In this document: positions 42,406 to 51,916 of the stretch, in pieces | How positions within the stretch are numbered: the first letter of the stretch is position 1 | How the letters are laid out: each line of letters begins with the position of its first letter | NCBI RefSeq assembly: GCF_017094465.1 | Contig: NZ_CP064791.1 | Span: forward strand, 1,364,001-1,428,000 | From: Halapricum desulfuricans | GTDB lineage: Archaea > Halobacteriota > Halobacteria > Halobacteriales > Haloarculaceae | Reading direction: 5' to 3' | DNA: 64,000 nt | Notes under the pieces: generated by a model | What the model was told of the DNA's origin: nothing | What the model saw: the letters and a program-made list of their open reading frames with translations, nothing else | Database searches by the model: none | Made by a program: the position numbers and the translations under genes

Positions 42406-45369
42406 TTAGCCTGCGATGCGGGCGGACGGCGACTGCTCGACGCCGACAGTACGCGGGTCGACCAGATCAGACGTGGCGTCGTCGGTCGTGTTGCCGCCAG
42501 TGCCGTCGTCGGTCTCGTTGCCGTCGGTGCTGTTCGTCCCGTTGCCGTCAGTCTCGTTGCGATCTCGCTCGGTGAGGACTGTCTCGCTCAGCTCGACCGT
42601 CGAAGCCGAGTCGTTCTCTCCGATGACCTGCCCCTCGGTGACGTGGGCCGTCCCGTTGTACATGATCAGCTGTTCGGTCCCGTTGCCCGTCTCGGTCTGC
42701 AGATCGGTCCGGAGCTGATACGGGCCAGTCGCGCGGACGCTCGTGTTCGTGTAGCCGTCCTCCGGCCCCCAGTCGCCGGCGCCGGTCGAGGCGTACGGGA
42801 CCGTCATACTGAACTGGCCGTTCTCGCCGACCTGAGCCTGCTGGGTGTAGGTGAACGTGTCGTTGGCGTTGGGCATCCGCATCGTGACCGACGCCGTCAC
42901 GTTCGCGCCTGCCGGTCCTTCGCCCTCGATCGTCGCGCCCGAGACGCGCTCGAAGACTTTCGTGTAGTGCGGGTTCGGCTCGGCGGCGAGGCCGATCGAC
43001 CGATTGTCGAAGCCGAGGCGAGTCGGACTCAGCCCGTACTGGAAGAGACGCAGCAGCTGCGAGTGCGCCGCCTGGTAGGGGTTCACCGTCGCGTCGCTGA
43101 CCTGCACGAGCCGGTAGTGCTCAAGCGCCGGCACGCGCTCTGCCGGGTTCGGACCGACACCGCCGACCTGGCCGCCGGACTGCCGGGCCGCCTGGCGTGC
43201 TTCTTCGAGCGACTGGTACGTTTCGACGAAGTCGGTCTCCTCGGTGTTGACCGTGTTCGTGACGACCGGCCGCGGGTCCTGGGCGCTGCCGTGGTAGCGG
43301 TACAGCCGGTTCACCATCGTGTCGTAATAGTTCTGGCTGTAGAAGTAGAACCCGGCGTTCCCGACGCGAGCGGTCCGGACGAAGTCGGAGGCGCTGACGC
43401 CGTCGACGAACGCCGGCGGCGCGCTGAACTTGCTCGCGCCCGTGGCCATCTGCCAGTCGACCATGACGTAGCGGGTGTCCCGGTTCTCGCCGTCGCTCAT
43501 CTCGCCGATGACCTGGTCGGCCTGGCTTTCATTTTGGGCGAGGAGGAACCGCGCCGCCTCGGTCGCCGACTGCTGGAACGGGTTGGCGACCGGGATGCGC
43601 TCGGCCTCGCTTGTGATCCAGTGGCCGTAGTCCCACCACGAGAGCACGCCGTAGGACCCCTCCTCGTACTCGTAGTCGTCGGTCTTCGCGTATTCGCCCC
43701 AGTAGCTGACGTTGTTTCCAGCGTCGGCGAAGTTGCCGACTGTCGGGGTGTTCTCTGACATCCATTCGAGGCTGCTGTCCCAGCCGAGGATGCCGCCTGG
43801 ACCGCTGTTGTACGTCTCGTTGGACTGGGTGACGGCGTCCTGTGGCATACCGCGATCGCCCGTCGCCATGACCATCGGCGCCATCACGACGATCAGGACG
43901 GTGAACACGGCCATCACCTGATACGGCCGCACGTCCGTCGAAGCGCGCCTGGCGGCGGTCGAGAGGTATGTGAATCCGGTGCCGATCGCGTAGGCCGCCA
44001 TCACTGCGACCGGGACCGTGAGGTAGTACCCGAACCGGACCTGTGTGAGCGTCATCGAAAATGCGACGGCGAGCCAGATAGAGACGAACAACAGTTCGGA
44101 TCGCTTGTTCGAGGTGACAGTCTGTCTCGCGAGCGCGAGGACGACGCCGACGACGGCGATGATGTGGACGAAGCCATACCAGCTGTAGAGCGCATCGCCC
44201 GGATTCTCTAGGGCGGCGATCTCGCCGACGGTCGCCGCTGCTCCGGTTGGATCCTGGCCGATAATCCCTCCGAAGACACGGACAAGCTGATCTGCCATCA
44301 GGTCGGCTATTCCCGGCGAAAGAATGAACAGTCCGAGAGACACAGCGCCGAGAACTCCGATAGCACCGATCGGATACGTCCAGACAGGTTCGGAGCGCTC
44401 GTCAAGAATGCGGCTGAGTCCGGCGAGGAAGCCACTCCAGACGAGGCCGGCGGCTGCAAGACCAACTTGCAGAAGGGAGAAATTAGTCGGTGCGATTCCG
44501 AACGTATCGAATGGAAGGAGCATTAACACTGCGGTGACGGCGAAGATGACGCCGCTGACCAACAGCATCGGTTCCGGACTCGTCCCGCGGAGATGGTCGA
44601 TGATCGCCTGGATCGTGACGTACAGCCCGAAGATCCCGACCATCACGATGCCCGGCGGCCAGGTCCACATATACAGAGCGAGCGCCACGCCGGCCAGCGC
44701 CCCGTATCCCACCGGCTTTCGGAGTCCGGCGACATCTCGATCGAGGATGAGTTCCCAGATCGGTTTCTCGCTGTCGGCGACCTGCAGCGCCACGACGATT
44801 GCTAGGGCTGCGAGAGCTTGCGTGAACGCCTCGGCGACCTGGTGATCGGAGAAGCCGACGAGGCTCCGTCGAAGGAGGACACCACTAGAGAGCGCGACGA
44901 TCAACGCCGCGGCGATCCCGCTGAACCGGTTCTTGCCGACCCGCTTGCCGAGGTAGTACGCGATCGGCACGATACCGGCCCCGATCACAGCGGGGGCGAA
45001 CAGCAGCGTCAGCCGGACGGTCGTCTGGTCGGGACTTCCGAGACCGACGATCAGTGCGACCGTCGCGACGACCTGGTCGTAGATCGTCCCGAACTGTGAG
45101 ACGGAGGTGCCGCTCGGGAAGTTCGTCCAGATATCGTAGGGCATCGTCTGCGGCCAGTGACGGACGGTGTACTCGACCTGGCGGAGGTGATACCAGGCGT
45201 CGTTGCCGCTGAACATGACCGTGCCGTCGACGACGAAGTTGCTCCACGTTCGGGCGCGTGCCCACAGCGCGAAGACGAACAGCGCCAGCACCGACGGGAT
45301 ATGATACCACTTGCTAAGCCACTCGATGCCTTCTTCGAGCTCCTCGGACATCCCTTCCTCTTGGCTCAT
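42406..45369 (-). CDS. aglB: Archaeal oligosaccharyltransferase
   Basis: AglB transfers the lipid-linked oligosaccharide to Asn in N-X-S/T sites of surface proteins. The 987-residue product has a 13-helix membrane part (residues about 20-500) with catalytic acids in MFSGNDAWYHLRQVEYTV, and an external domain with the WWDYGHWI motif near residue 577. The C-terminal 170 residues are beta-rich and end in a Thr/Asn/Gly/Asp repeat. It leads the aglB-DUF368 operon and is divergent from a glycosyltransferase gene. GC content here is as high as the chromosome average, unlike the glycan genes that follow. Confidence 0.95.
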   Translation of the reverse strand: MSQEEGMSEELEEGIEWLSKWYHIPSVLALFVFALWARARTWSNFVVDGTVMFSGNDAWYHLRQVEYTVRHWPQTMPYDIWTNFPSGTSVSQFGTIYDQVVATVALIVGLGSPDQTTVRLTLLFAPAVIGAGIVPIAYYLGKRVGKNRFSGIAAALIVALSSGVLLRRSLVGFSDHQVAEAFTQALAALAIVVALQVADSEKPIWELILDRDVAGLRKPVGYGALAGVALALYMWTWPPGIVMVGIFGLYVTIQAIIDHLRGTSPEPMLLVSGVIFAVTAVLMLLPFDTFGIAPTNFSLLQVGLAAAGLVWSGFLAGLSRILDERSEPVWTYPIGAIGVLGAVSLGLFILSPGIADLMADQLVRVFGGIIGQDPTGAAATVGEIAALENPGDALYSWYGFVHIIAVVGVVLALARQTVTSNKRSELLFVSIWLAVAFSMTLTQVRFGYYLTVPVAVMAAYAIGTGFTYLSTAARRASTDVRPYQVMAVFTVLIVVMAPMVMATGDRGMPQDAVTQSNETYNSGPGGILGWDSSLEWMSENTPTVGNFADAGNNVSYWGEYAKTDDYEYEEGSYGVLSWWDYGHWITSEAERIPVANPFQQSATEAARFLLAQNESQADQVIGEMSDGENRDTRYVMVDWQMATGASKFSAPPAFVDGVSASDFVRTARVGNAGFYFYSQNYYDTMVNRLYRYHGSAQDPRPVVTNTVNTEETDFVETYQSLEEARQAARQSGGQVGGVGPNPAERVPALEHYRLVQVSDATVNPYQAAHSQLLRLFQYGLSPTRLGFDNRSIGLAAEPNPHYTKVFERVSGATIEGEGPAGANVTASVTMRMPNANDTFTYTQQAQVGENGQFSMTVPYASTGAGDWGPEDGYTNTSVRATGPYQLRTDLQTETGNGTEQLIMYNGTAHVTEGQVIGENDSASTVELSETVLTERDRNETDGNGTNSTDGNETDDGTGGNTTDDATSDLVDPRTVGVEQSPSARIAG

Positions 45370-45420
45370 GGATATACGACACTCCGGGGACTCATTAGCC
45401 GGTCAAACTGCCAACTCGCG

Positions 45421-45433
45421 CATAAGCCTTATG
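45421..45433. promoter_or_regulatory. Symmetric TATA-like element between aglB and the glycosyltransferase
   Basis: CATAAG, one base, CTTATG is a perfect palindrome 52 bases before aglB and 89 bases before the glycosyltransferase. It can be read as a TATA element in both directions. No other strong AT element is in the 152-base gap. Confidence 0.45.
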
Positions 45434-45521
45434 AAGTCCCATCGGTCGGGGTCCCAGCGAGGCGCGCGCTCGGACGTGAACGACAACGCTTAGGCCAGTC
45501 GACAACGGAACGGGCGAGTGA

Positions 45522-46463
45522 ATGCGCGTTTCCGTTGTCCTGTGCACGCACACGCTCGATCGATATCACGATCTGCTCGACGCTGCGGAAAGCGTCCGCG
45601 AGCAAACCTACGACGACGTCGAGCTCGTGCTCGTCAGCGACGGGAGCGAGGCAGTCACCAGGCAGTTCGAACGTGACTTCGCGGACAGCGAGGACGTCGT
45701 GATCACGGAGCTGGACGAGAATAGCGGCTTGCTCGAAGCGCGCAACCACGGCGCGGAAGTCGCAAACGGGGACGTGGTCGCGTTCATCGACGACGACGCG
45801 ATCGCCGACCCGGAGTGGGTGGACCAGCTCGTCGAATCCTACGAACAGCAAGACGCGGTCGCCGTCGGCGGCAAGATGGTGCCCGAGTGGGTCGCGGGAA
45901 AGCCGGACTTTCTGCCCGAGGAGTTCTACTGGCTGGTTGGCGTGACTCACCGCGGGTTCGGTCCGGGTGGAGAGCCCAATACTGCAGGCGAGGTACGGAA
46001 TACGAATGGATCAAACCTGTCGTTTCTTCGTGAAGTATTTATAGAGTTAAACGGGTTTGATACTGCGATTGGTGGGCGAAAAGGTGATGCAAATCTCCAG
46101 GGCGGTGAAACAGAACTGTGCGCGCGGCTACAACAAGAGTGCGGGAAGGGCGTTTGGTATAATCCCAATGCTGTCGTCTCGCACAAGGTGTTTGAATATC
46201 GGATGAACATCTGTTGGCTGCTCGATCGAGCGTTTTGGCAGGGTTATTCGAAGCGAGCAATGGAGACGTTTGTCGAGGACTCGACTGGTGAGGAAAGCGC
46301 CTTTCTCAGGCAACTTCTGATGACATATTTGCCACAGCGGCTTTGGATCCTATTGACTGGTCCGAGTCGTGAGAAAGCAGCGCAACTTGTTATGGTCATT
46401 GTGCTCACCGGTATTGTTGGAATCGGATATATTTATGGGATGATTAAATACTACAGTTTTTAA
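45522..46463 (+). CDS. Family 2 glycosyltransferase with C-terminal membrane anchor (AglG/AglE-like)
   Basis: The 313-residue protein has a GT-A fold: VSVVLCTHTLDRYHDLLDAAESV, VLVSDGSEAV, the metal motif VAFIDDDAIADPEWV and acceptor region GGETELCARL. Two hydrophobic segments follow (QLLMTYLPQRLWILL and LVMVIVLTGIVGIGYIYGMI), which place it at the membrane. It probably adds one sugar to dolichyl-phosphate-linked glycan. The first half has high GC codons while the part after about 46000 is much more AT-rich, so the gene looks mosaic. Confidence 0.87.
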   Translation: MRVSVVLCTHTLDRYHDLLDAAESVREQTYDDVELVLVSDGSEAVTRQFERDFADSEDVVITELDENSGLLEARNHGAEVANGDVVAFIDDDAIADPEWVDQLVESYEQQDAVAVGGKMVPEWVAGKPDFLPEEFYWLVGVTHRGFGPGGEPNTAGEVRNTNGSNLSFLREVFIELNGFDTAIGGRKGDANLQGGETELCARLQQECGKGVWYNPNAVVSHKVFEYRMNICWLLDRAFWQGYSKRAMETFVEDSTGEESAFLRQLLMTYLPQRLWILLTGPSREKAAQLVMVIVLTGIVGIGYIYGMIKYYSF

Positions 46464-46568
46464 ATATATCTGTACGAATCTCTACTCACTGACTCTGACC
46501 AGATCGCGATATTTTTATAGTGCTCATCCTCTTCGTCAAATACTGCACTTAGACAGATTGGAGATATC

Positions 46569-47657
46569 ATGAACACGCTCTTGGTGACCGTTGACTCTCT
46601 TCGGTACGATCATTATCAGTATATGATACACACCCAGGATTTCCTGGGGGAATCTCATGACCGTACGTTTGCGACAGCAACAGCCACGCTGGGCTGTTTT
46701 CCAACCATTTTTACTGGACGAACAAACGAGCCCCATGATATTGATCCAACCGACTCGTTCGTTAATGAGATCAATGACTTCACTATTGGGATAACTGCGA
46801 ATCAACTTGTTTCTGAACGCTACGGCTACGGCGGGGGGTTCGACCATTTCACCTCGCCAATCACGGAGGGCGGTATTTCGATGAAAGACAAGATTGCAGA
46901 GCGTATTCCCCGAGGAATTACATATGATATAGCTACGCGAGTCTGGTCCACTTTCGAGCGCGCTCTCTCAATTGTATCTGATCCGGACCCGCCTTTCCGC
47001 CCTGCAGACGAGATGATCAACGAGTTCCTCGAAAATTGTGGTGATACCTACTTTGGGTGGCTTCATTTTATGGAGCCACATCATCCATATAGCCCGAGAT
47101 CGGAAACAGGTACCCGTGCCCGGCGACTATCGCGCAGTGCAGTGGCTGGCGAAAATCCGGATCGGCCTGAGGAAGTCCGTCGTCTCTATAGACAAGAAGT
47201 CGAGGAACTCGACGAATCCCTCCATCGGCTGTGGCAATCGATACCGTCAGATACCCAAGTCATATTTACTGCAGATCATGGTGAGCTACTTGGCGAGTAC
47301 GGTCGATGGGGACATCCGGGATTCTTAGTTCCCGAACTGCTGCAGGTACCATTTGCAACTCGAAATATCGATATCAGCTCTGAAGTCGTGTCGCTATTAG
47401 ATATACCGAGCTATATTCTTGGAACCGAATTCAAAGATGGACAGTTTGATCGTGAGGTAGCTTATGCATCTATCCAAGACAGCAAAGCTGCGATTAATCG
47501 TGGACATATTGTCAGCACAGAGGGGTCATATGCCCTTGGAGAAGAGACAGAAGTCGACTCAGCTCTTAAACGCGAACTGGCTCGGTTTAGACCGTCCGGC
47601 GTCTCGAAAACCGACGCCGTCGAGGAAGATCTTGAAGCACTCGGTTATCTTGAATAG
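46569..47657 (+). CDS. Sulfatase/alkaline-phosphatase-fold protein
   Basis: The 362-residue soluble protein has the metal sites of the AlkP superfamily: LLVTVDSLRYDHY at the start, WLHFMEPHHPYSP and FTADHGELLGEYGRWGHPG. The usual sulfatase C-x-P-S-R motif that yields formylglycine is absent; the equivalent stretch ATATLGCFPTIFTG offers Thr or Cys as nucleophile. It ends with EDLEALGYLE, like the second such gene at 51913-52863. It may hydrolyse or transfer a sulfate or phosphate group on the glycan or its lipid. Base composition is AT-rich, as in neighbouring glycan genes. Confidence 0.75.
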   Translation: MNTLLVTVDSLRYDHYQYMIHTQDFLGESHDRTFATATATLGCFPTIFTGRTNEPHDIDPTDSFVNEINDFTIGITANQLVSERYGYGGGFDHFTSPITEGGISMKDKIAERIPRGITYDIATRVWSTFERALSIVSDPDPPFRPADEMINEFLENCGDTYFGWLHFMEPHHPYSPRSETGTRARRLSRSAVAGENPDRPEEVRRLYRQEVEELDESLHRLWQSIPSDTQVIFTADHGELLGEYGRWGHPGFLVPELLQVPFATRNIDISSEVVSLLDIPSYILGTEFKDGQFDREVAYASIQDSKAAINRGHIVSTEGSYALGEETEVDSALKRELARFRPSGVSKTDAVEEDLEALGYLE

Positions 47658-47811
47658 AGGTAATCATCTATTGTAAACGTTAGTGAGACACTGTCTAGAA
47701 TTTCGTATATTTAATAATTAAATATTGATTTTAGTAAAACTAAAGTCAGAATAAATGCTACCCTCAATCAGGCTTCCGAGATCCTCTATATTGTTCTCGG
47801 CAAGTCCAGTA

Positions 47812-47960
47812 TCATACGTATCCCAGTGATTCAAGGCGATCTTCAACAATATCATCATCCAATTGTTCTTGGTCAACCGGAGGATCCGAACAGACTTCTC
47901 GGGCGTCGCCATCGAATGTAATCCAAGGCACGCGCAACAGCGATCGATTGACTGACGCAA
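47812..47960 (-). pseudogene. C-terminal scrap of a sulfatase-fold gene
   Basis: The residues VPWITFDGDAREV...DIVEDRLESLGYV at the end of an open frame match the tail of the intact sulfatase-like proteins nearby (compare VPWDVRECTDEE and SDRLQKLGYMDE at 51913). Nothing of the catalytic core remains. The upstream border with the beta-propeller remnant, near 47960, is approximate. The 150 bases from 47658 to 47811 are AT-rich and hold no gene. Confidence 0.6.
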
Positions 47961-48720
47961 CCGTCGTTGGGTCACTCGGCGGCCCGATCTCCAGCTCGGC
48001 CCACGCATTATTTCCTTCGATGTCGTTGAAGCCCGAGAGCGTGTAGCTGTTTGTGCCTTCCACTATCGTCTTGCCTTGTTCTCAGCGGTCCTATCGGCAT
48101 CCGTGTCCTCATACAGCCGCAAGACGACATCTCCGCTTCCGGTTGGGGTGGTTACGTCAGTCGTGAGTGTCACGTCGGTCATCTCACTTCACCTCTGTTG
48201 TGAGAGTGTTGCCACCAGTCCGCGATGCCAACTGATCTTGATACATCAGCTGGGTGTTATACTGGTTTATCATAATGTGGAATTTACCTGTGTCTGGGTG
48301 CTCCCATGTCGCCGCTGTATGGGCGTTGTCCTGATCATCAGCCCGTCGCCACGGGATCGGCCCGTTTTCGATATCCGACCAATCACTGAATGAGGTCCAG
48401 TTTGGCGGGTCGACATCGGTGTAGAGTATCGTCCGCGACCAGTCGCCTTCCTGAGTGTTAATCGCGTGGATCGTCATAAACCAGCGCCCATCCGATTCGC
48501 CGCGGAAGAGGTTGTCACAGACGACTTGGAACGCCCCGTAGGGGCAAAGTCGTTGTTGTCGATGATGGGATTATCGCCGCTTTTTGACCACGACCCGTCG
48601 AGTGAGTCGGCAGTCGCCAGGCCCAGTGATACTTCGCTGTTGGCATCGATCCCTTCGTACAGTATTGATTCTCTCCAGAACCATTTCTGTATCTCAGACT
48701 GCCAAAATCAGCCGATTTAG
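47960..48720 (-). pseudogene. Decayed five-bladed beta-propeller protein (GH43/GH32-like)
   Basis: Read on the minus strand in three frames, the pieces join as WRESILYEGIDANSEVSLGL, ATADSLDGSWSKSGDNPIID, then ESDGRWFMTIHAINTQEGDW, PPNWTSFSDW and TGKFHIMINQYNTQLMY, followed by GTNSYTLSGFNDIEGNNAWAEL. The repeated pattern of Trp/Tyr strands with GLATADSLDG is that of glycosidase-type propellers. At least two frameshifts and an in-frame stop are present and the N-terminal part is missing. It probably once handled a surface glycan. Confidence 0.6.
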
Positions 48721-48721
48721 C

Positions 48722-50134
48722 TCAACTAGACAGTACCTGTCGGATGAAGTGTCGGAAATCAGGTATCCACAGAAATATTGCAATAGAGTAGATAAATACT
48801 CCAAGCCCGACTAACCCAAAGATGGCAGTACCTGAAAAACGAAATATATTGTTGAAACTTGTGACTATAGCAAACATGCCCGCCCCAGATATGATCTCTA
48901 TTTTTAGATAGTGTGGAAAGAGATCTAGATCTGGCATCCGAGATTTCAATGAATAGTATAGGATTATATATTTTAATAAATTAGAGATAATTGACGAAAA
49001 TAAAACGCCCAGAATACCATAAATTTGGATGAGGAAGAGAGCGATCACTATATTTAGGCATGAAGTGGCTAAGTTTATATACATTAAAATTTTAGGCTCA
49101 TCTAATCCTCCTAAAATACTCAATAATGGTGAGGTCTGTGATTCAATAACCTTATATAGTCCCATCATTGCAACTAATACTCCAAGTCCAGTATATTGTG
49201 AACCAAATATTGTAGATACTAGCGACTCTCCGATTGCTACAGATCCAAAAAACATCGGTAGCGAAAGGACACTGCTAAAAGACAAATTTCGAGATACTTC
49301 TTTATCAATACTTTCATTTTTGCTATCAAGATTGCTTATTCGAGAAAAGAGGCCAGATTGTATCACTCCAGTCATAAGTAAAGCAGGCATCATCAATCTA
49401 TAAGTGACTTCATACTGGCTAACGGCAACAGTTGTCAAAAAGAAGCCAATAATAACCTTGTCAATTTGATTAGAAGCGCGTGAAACAACTCCGCTCACCA
49501 TACTGTACTTTGCGAATGCCCACAAGCTTTTAATTGTTCCAATAGAGGGGACTTCAGGACGGAATCCAAATAAAAATAGGATGATTGGTACTGTAAGAGC
49601 TGACGCTACGCTCATTCCGACAATTAGTCCGAAGGCCCCAAATCCAGCGGTAGCTAAGATCACCTGTATAATAGAACGGACAACACTTCTCCCGAATTCT
49701 ATCCAATTTTTTTGGCCAACTTTCCCAGTGCCCAAGTAAACTCTGAAGATTGCATTAGAAGCCACTACAGAAAAGAATAATATTCCCAAGAGACTTGGCT
49801 CGTTGAGGGTCCTAGTAAACTCAGCAACAATTAATGCTCCTATGAAAAATATCGCAGATACTACGGTGGTTAATATCAAAACAGCGCCCACAATTTCTCT
49901 ACGATCTGACCCAGTCTCTGAGAAGCGCTTTTGTGCAGCAGAAGCAAAGCCCGTTATTGGTCCATCCGTCACATGAACAATAGAAAGAAAAAAGAAATAT
50001 AGTCCAAACTCGCTTGAGGGGAGGATTCTAGCGAGATAGACAACTACTAGAAATCCAAGAACCATTTGAACAGTTTTAGCGATACTGCCAGAGACTACTT
50101 GTTTTCTCTGGCTAACGTCACTCACTTCTGTCAT
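48722..50134 (-). CDS. Oligosaccharide flippase (Wzx/MATE-like, AglR-type role)
   Basis: The 470-residue protein has 12-14 predicted membrane helices and the polysaccharide-transporter start GSIAKTVQMVLGFLVVVYLARILPSSEFGLYFF. Such proteins move lipid-linked glycans to the outer face of the membrane, which AglB needs. The gene is AT-rich with many ATA, AGA and TTA codons, unlike the chromosome core. Its start overlaps the stop of the following glycosyltransferase gene by four bases, so these genes form one operon read on the minus strand. Confidence 0.85.
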   Translation of the reverse strand: MTEVSDVSQRKQVVSGSIAKTVQMVLGFLVVVYLARILPSSEFGLYFFFLSIVHVTDGPITGFASAAQKRFSETGSDRREIVGAVLILTTVVSAIFFIGALIVAEFTRTLNEPSLLGILFFSVVASNAIFRVYLGTGKVGQKNWIEFGRSVVRSIIQVILATAGFGAFGLIVGMSVASALTVPIILFLFGFRPEVPSIGTIKSLWAFAKYSMVSGVVSRASNQIDKVIIGFFLTTVAVSQYEVTYRLMMPALLMTGVIQSGLFSRISNLDSKNESIDKEVSRNLSFSSVLSLPMFFGSVAIGESLVSTIFGSQYTGLGVLVAMMGLYKVIESQTSPLLSILGGLDEPKILMYINLATSCLNIVIALFLIQIYGILGVLFSSIISNLLKYIILYYSLKSRMPDLDLFPHYLKIEIISGAGMFAIVTSFNNIFRFSGTAIFGLVGLGVFIYSIAIFLWIPDFRHFIRQVLSS

Positions 50135-50991
50135 AGAATCTTTTTAATCCCGCGCCGAAGAAGGCCTTTAATTCCACTTTTTTGGTAGTGGTATACTGCC
50201 CTCTCTAGGTCTGTGTGATTATTAGGACCAGAGCTCATAATATGGTTCCCAAACCCGTTTAAGCTTTCATATTCCCACTTATCCAAAAAGTATAAATTAT
50301 CACTCATAATAGATTCTTCATTTCTCCTAATATTCTTAGCGTATCCTGTATTCATAGAGGGATAATGATGGAAGACGACTTCGGGAGTTGTTGCAAACTC
50401 CCACTCAGATTCTTTCCAATGAGATATAAAGAAATCTAAATGCTCTCTATGGATATTATATTCTTCATCCCATGATTGATCTTCAATAATACTAGTCCGG
50501 TACAACCCAGGGAGAGAAATATAATCTGCGCGATATATTGCCACCCCGTTAACAAGATCTATTTTTGGCGACCGCAATGCCTTTTTTATTAATTTATTAT
50601 CTAATTCTTTGAAATTGGCACCTGTTAAGAATGATTTGCCAGTTTCGGGCTCAACTATCATACCTGACACTCCACCAAGAGTCTCATCTTCATCTAATAC
50701 CCTGTGTAAGCGATTTATATTGGGTGGCAACAAAATATCTGAATCTATAAGTAACAAACGCTCGTCGGCCCTTTTAAATATGCTATTTCTTGCAGCAGAT
50801 ACACCCACACCATGTTCTAGGTCAACCACCTCGATAGTAATGTCCCATCCGCTATAGAACGGATCAGAAGAGTTCTTTTTCCCATTGTCCCCTACTATAA
50901 CTTTATTTATACCATTGTGTTTTTCTGATTGTCTAAGTAATCTCTCTAGTTTATTATATCTGCTGAAAACTGGGACGCCAAGTGTCGTCAT
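50131..50991 (-). CDS. Family 2 glycosyltransferase
   Basis: The 286-residue protein begins TTLGVPVFSRYNKLERLL and has the GT-A signs DLEHGVGVSAARNSIF and LLLIDSDILLPP (the D-x-D metal motif), plus a C-terminal amphipathic stretch (GLLRRGIKKIL). It likely adds a sugar on the cytoplasmic side. Donor and acceptor are unknown. It lies between the flippase and another glycosyltransferase in the minus-strand operon. It is the most AT-rich of the glycosyltransferases here. Confidence 0.8.
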   Translation of the reverse strand: MTTLGVPVFSRYNKLERLLRQSEKHNGINKVIVGDNGKKNSSDPFYSGWDITIEVVDLEHGVGVSAARNSIFKRADERLLLIDSDILLPPNINRLHRVLDEDETLGGVSGMIVEPETGKSFLTGANFKELDNKLIKKALRSPKIDLVNGVAIYRADYISLPGLYRTSIIEDQSWDEEYNIHREHLDFFISHWKESEWEFATTPEVVFHHYPSMNTGYAKNIRRNEESIMSDNLYFLDKWEYESLNGFGNHIMSSGPNNHTDLERAVYHYQKSGIKGLLRRGIKKIL

Positions 50992-50992
50992 A

Positions 50993-51916
50993 TCAGTACC
51001 ACTTTCTGTTCTTTATATCTGAAATTACCCACAGGATCCGATTTGGAACCCGGAAAACTCCTTCATGTAGAATGTGTTGTGGGAGAGCAAAACGAAGATT
51101 GCGCTTCTCACAGAAGTCACGATACCCCTCCAGTTTAGCGTTCCAGTCGGTGCGGTTCCTGTTCGTGTCGTCTTCTGTTCGCTTATCATGGTAGAAGATT
51201 GTCTCACAGCTCATTACGATTTCCCAGCCAGCATTGGCTACGTCCAAACAAAAGGCAATATCCTCAAATGTCTGCCGATCAGGCAGAGACACGTCCGACA
51301 GAACATCCGTACGGACGAGAGCTGATCCGATCGGGATACTGTCGACTGAGATACTTGAGACATCAGGGTCCGCAAGAGCACTATAGTCGGCTTGGTCCCG
51401 GATCAGTATATCACGATCTGCATCGTAGGCAGGGATTCCTGAGCCCCAAGTCATAATCCGTCCACCGTCTCTTATTTCGTTCGTCCCTGGGATCATAAAT
51501 GGTGCACCGATCATACCGATATCTGGGTCTGATTCAAAAAGAGGAAGCATTGTATGGTCCCATCCATCATCAACGTACATGTCGTCGTCAAGGATGAGAA
51601 CGTAGTCTGTCTCAATATCCGTTTCCTCAAGTAGAAGGCGTCGACTTCCAGCACCTCCCAAATTTTCATCCGTCTGAATCAACTCATCAATCAGGCCTTC
51701 GTCCACTAGATCTGCTAACTGGGCATCGACATCTTTTGTCGATCCGTTTTCGTGTACTCGAATCGTCAGTGAGACATCCGTCACACCCACCAACTGCTCA
51801 AGCGCTCGTCGCAGCTTTTTTGGCCGATTGTGGTGAGTAAAGCAGGCCGTAACCTCCCAAGCCGATCCGTTAAAATCCTTTGCTGCTGCGTGGTTATCTT
51901 GATCAGCCATTGTCAT
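50993..51916 (-). CDS. Family 2 glycosyltransferase
   Basis: The 307-residue protein has VTACFTHHNRPKKLRRALEQL, QTDENLGGAGSRRLLLEE and the metal motif YVLILDDDMYVDDGWD. The nearest relatives by pattern are rhamnosyl- or galactofuranosyl-type transferases, but this is not proof. It starts at ATG 51916, overlapping the stop of the sulfatase-like gene as ATGA; ATG 51910 is a second choice. Its stop is one base from the next gene start. Confidence 0.82.
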   Translation of the reverse strand: MTMADQDNHAAAKDFNGSAWEVTACFTHHNRPKKLRRALEQLVGVTDVSLTIRVHENGSTKDVDAQLADLVDEGLIDELIQTDENLGGAGSRRLLLEETDIETDYVLILDDDMYVDDGWDHTMLPLFESDPDIGMIGAPFMIPGTNEIRDGGRIMTWGSGIPAYDADRDILIRDQADYSALADPDVSSISVDSIPIGSALVRTDVLSDVSLPDRQTFEDIAFCLDVANAGWEIVMSCETIFYHDKRTEDDTNRNRTDWNAKLEGYRDFCEKRNLRFALPQHILHEGVFRVPNRILWVISDIKNRKWY

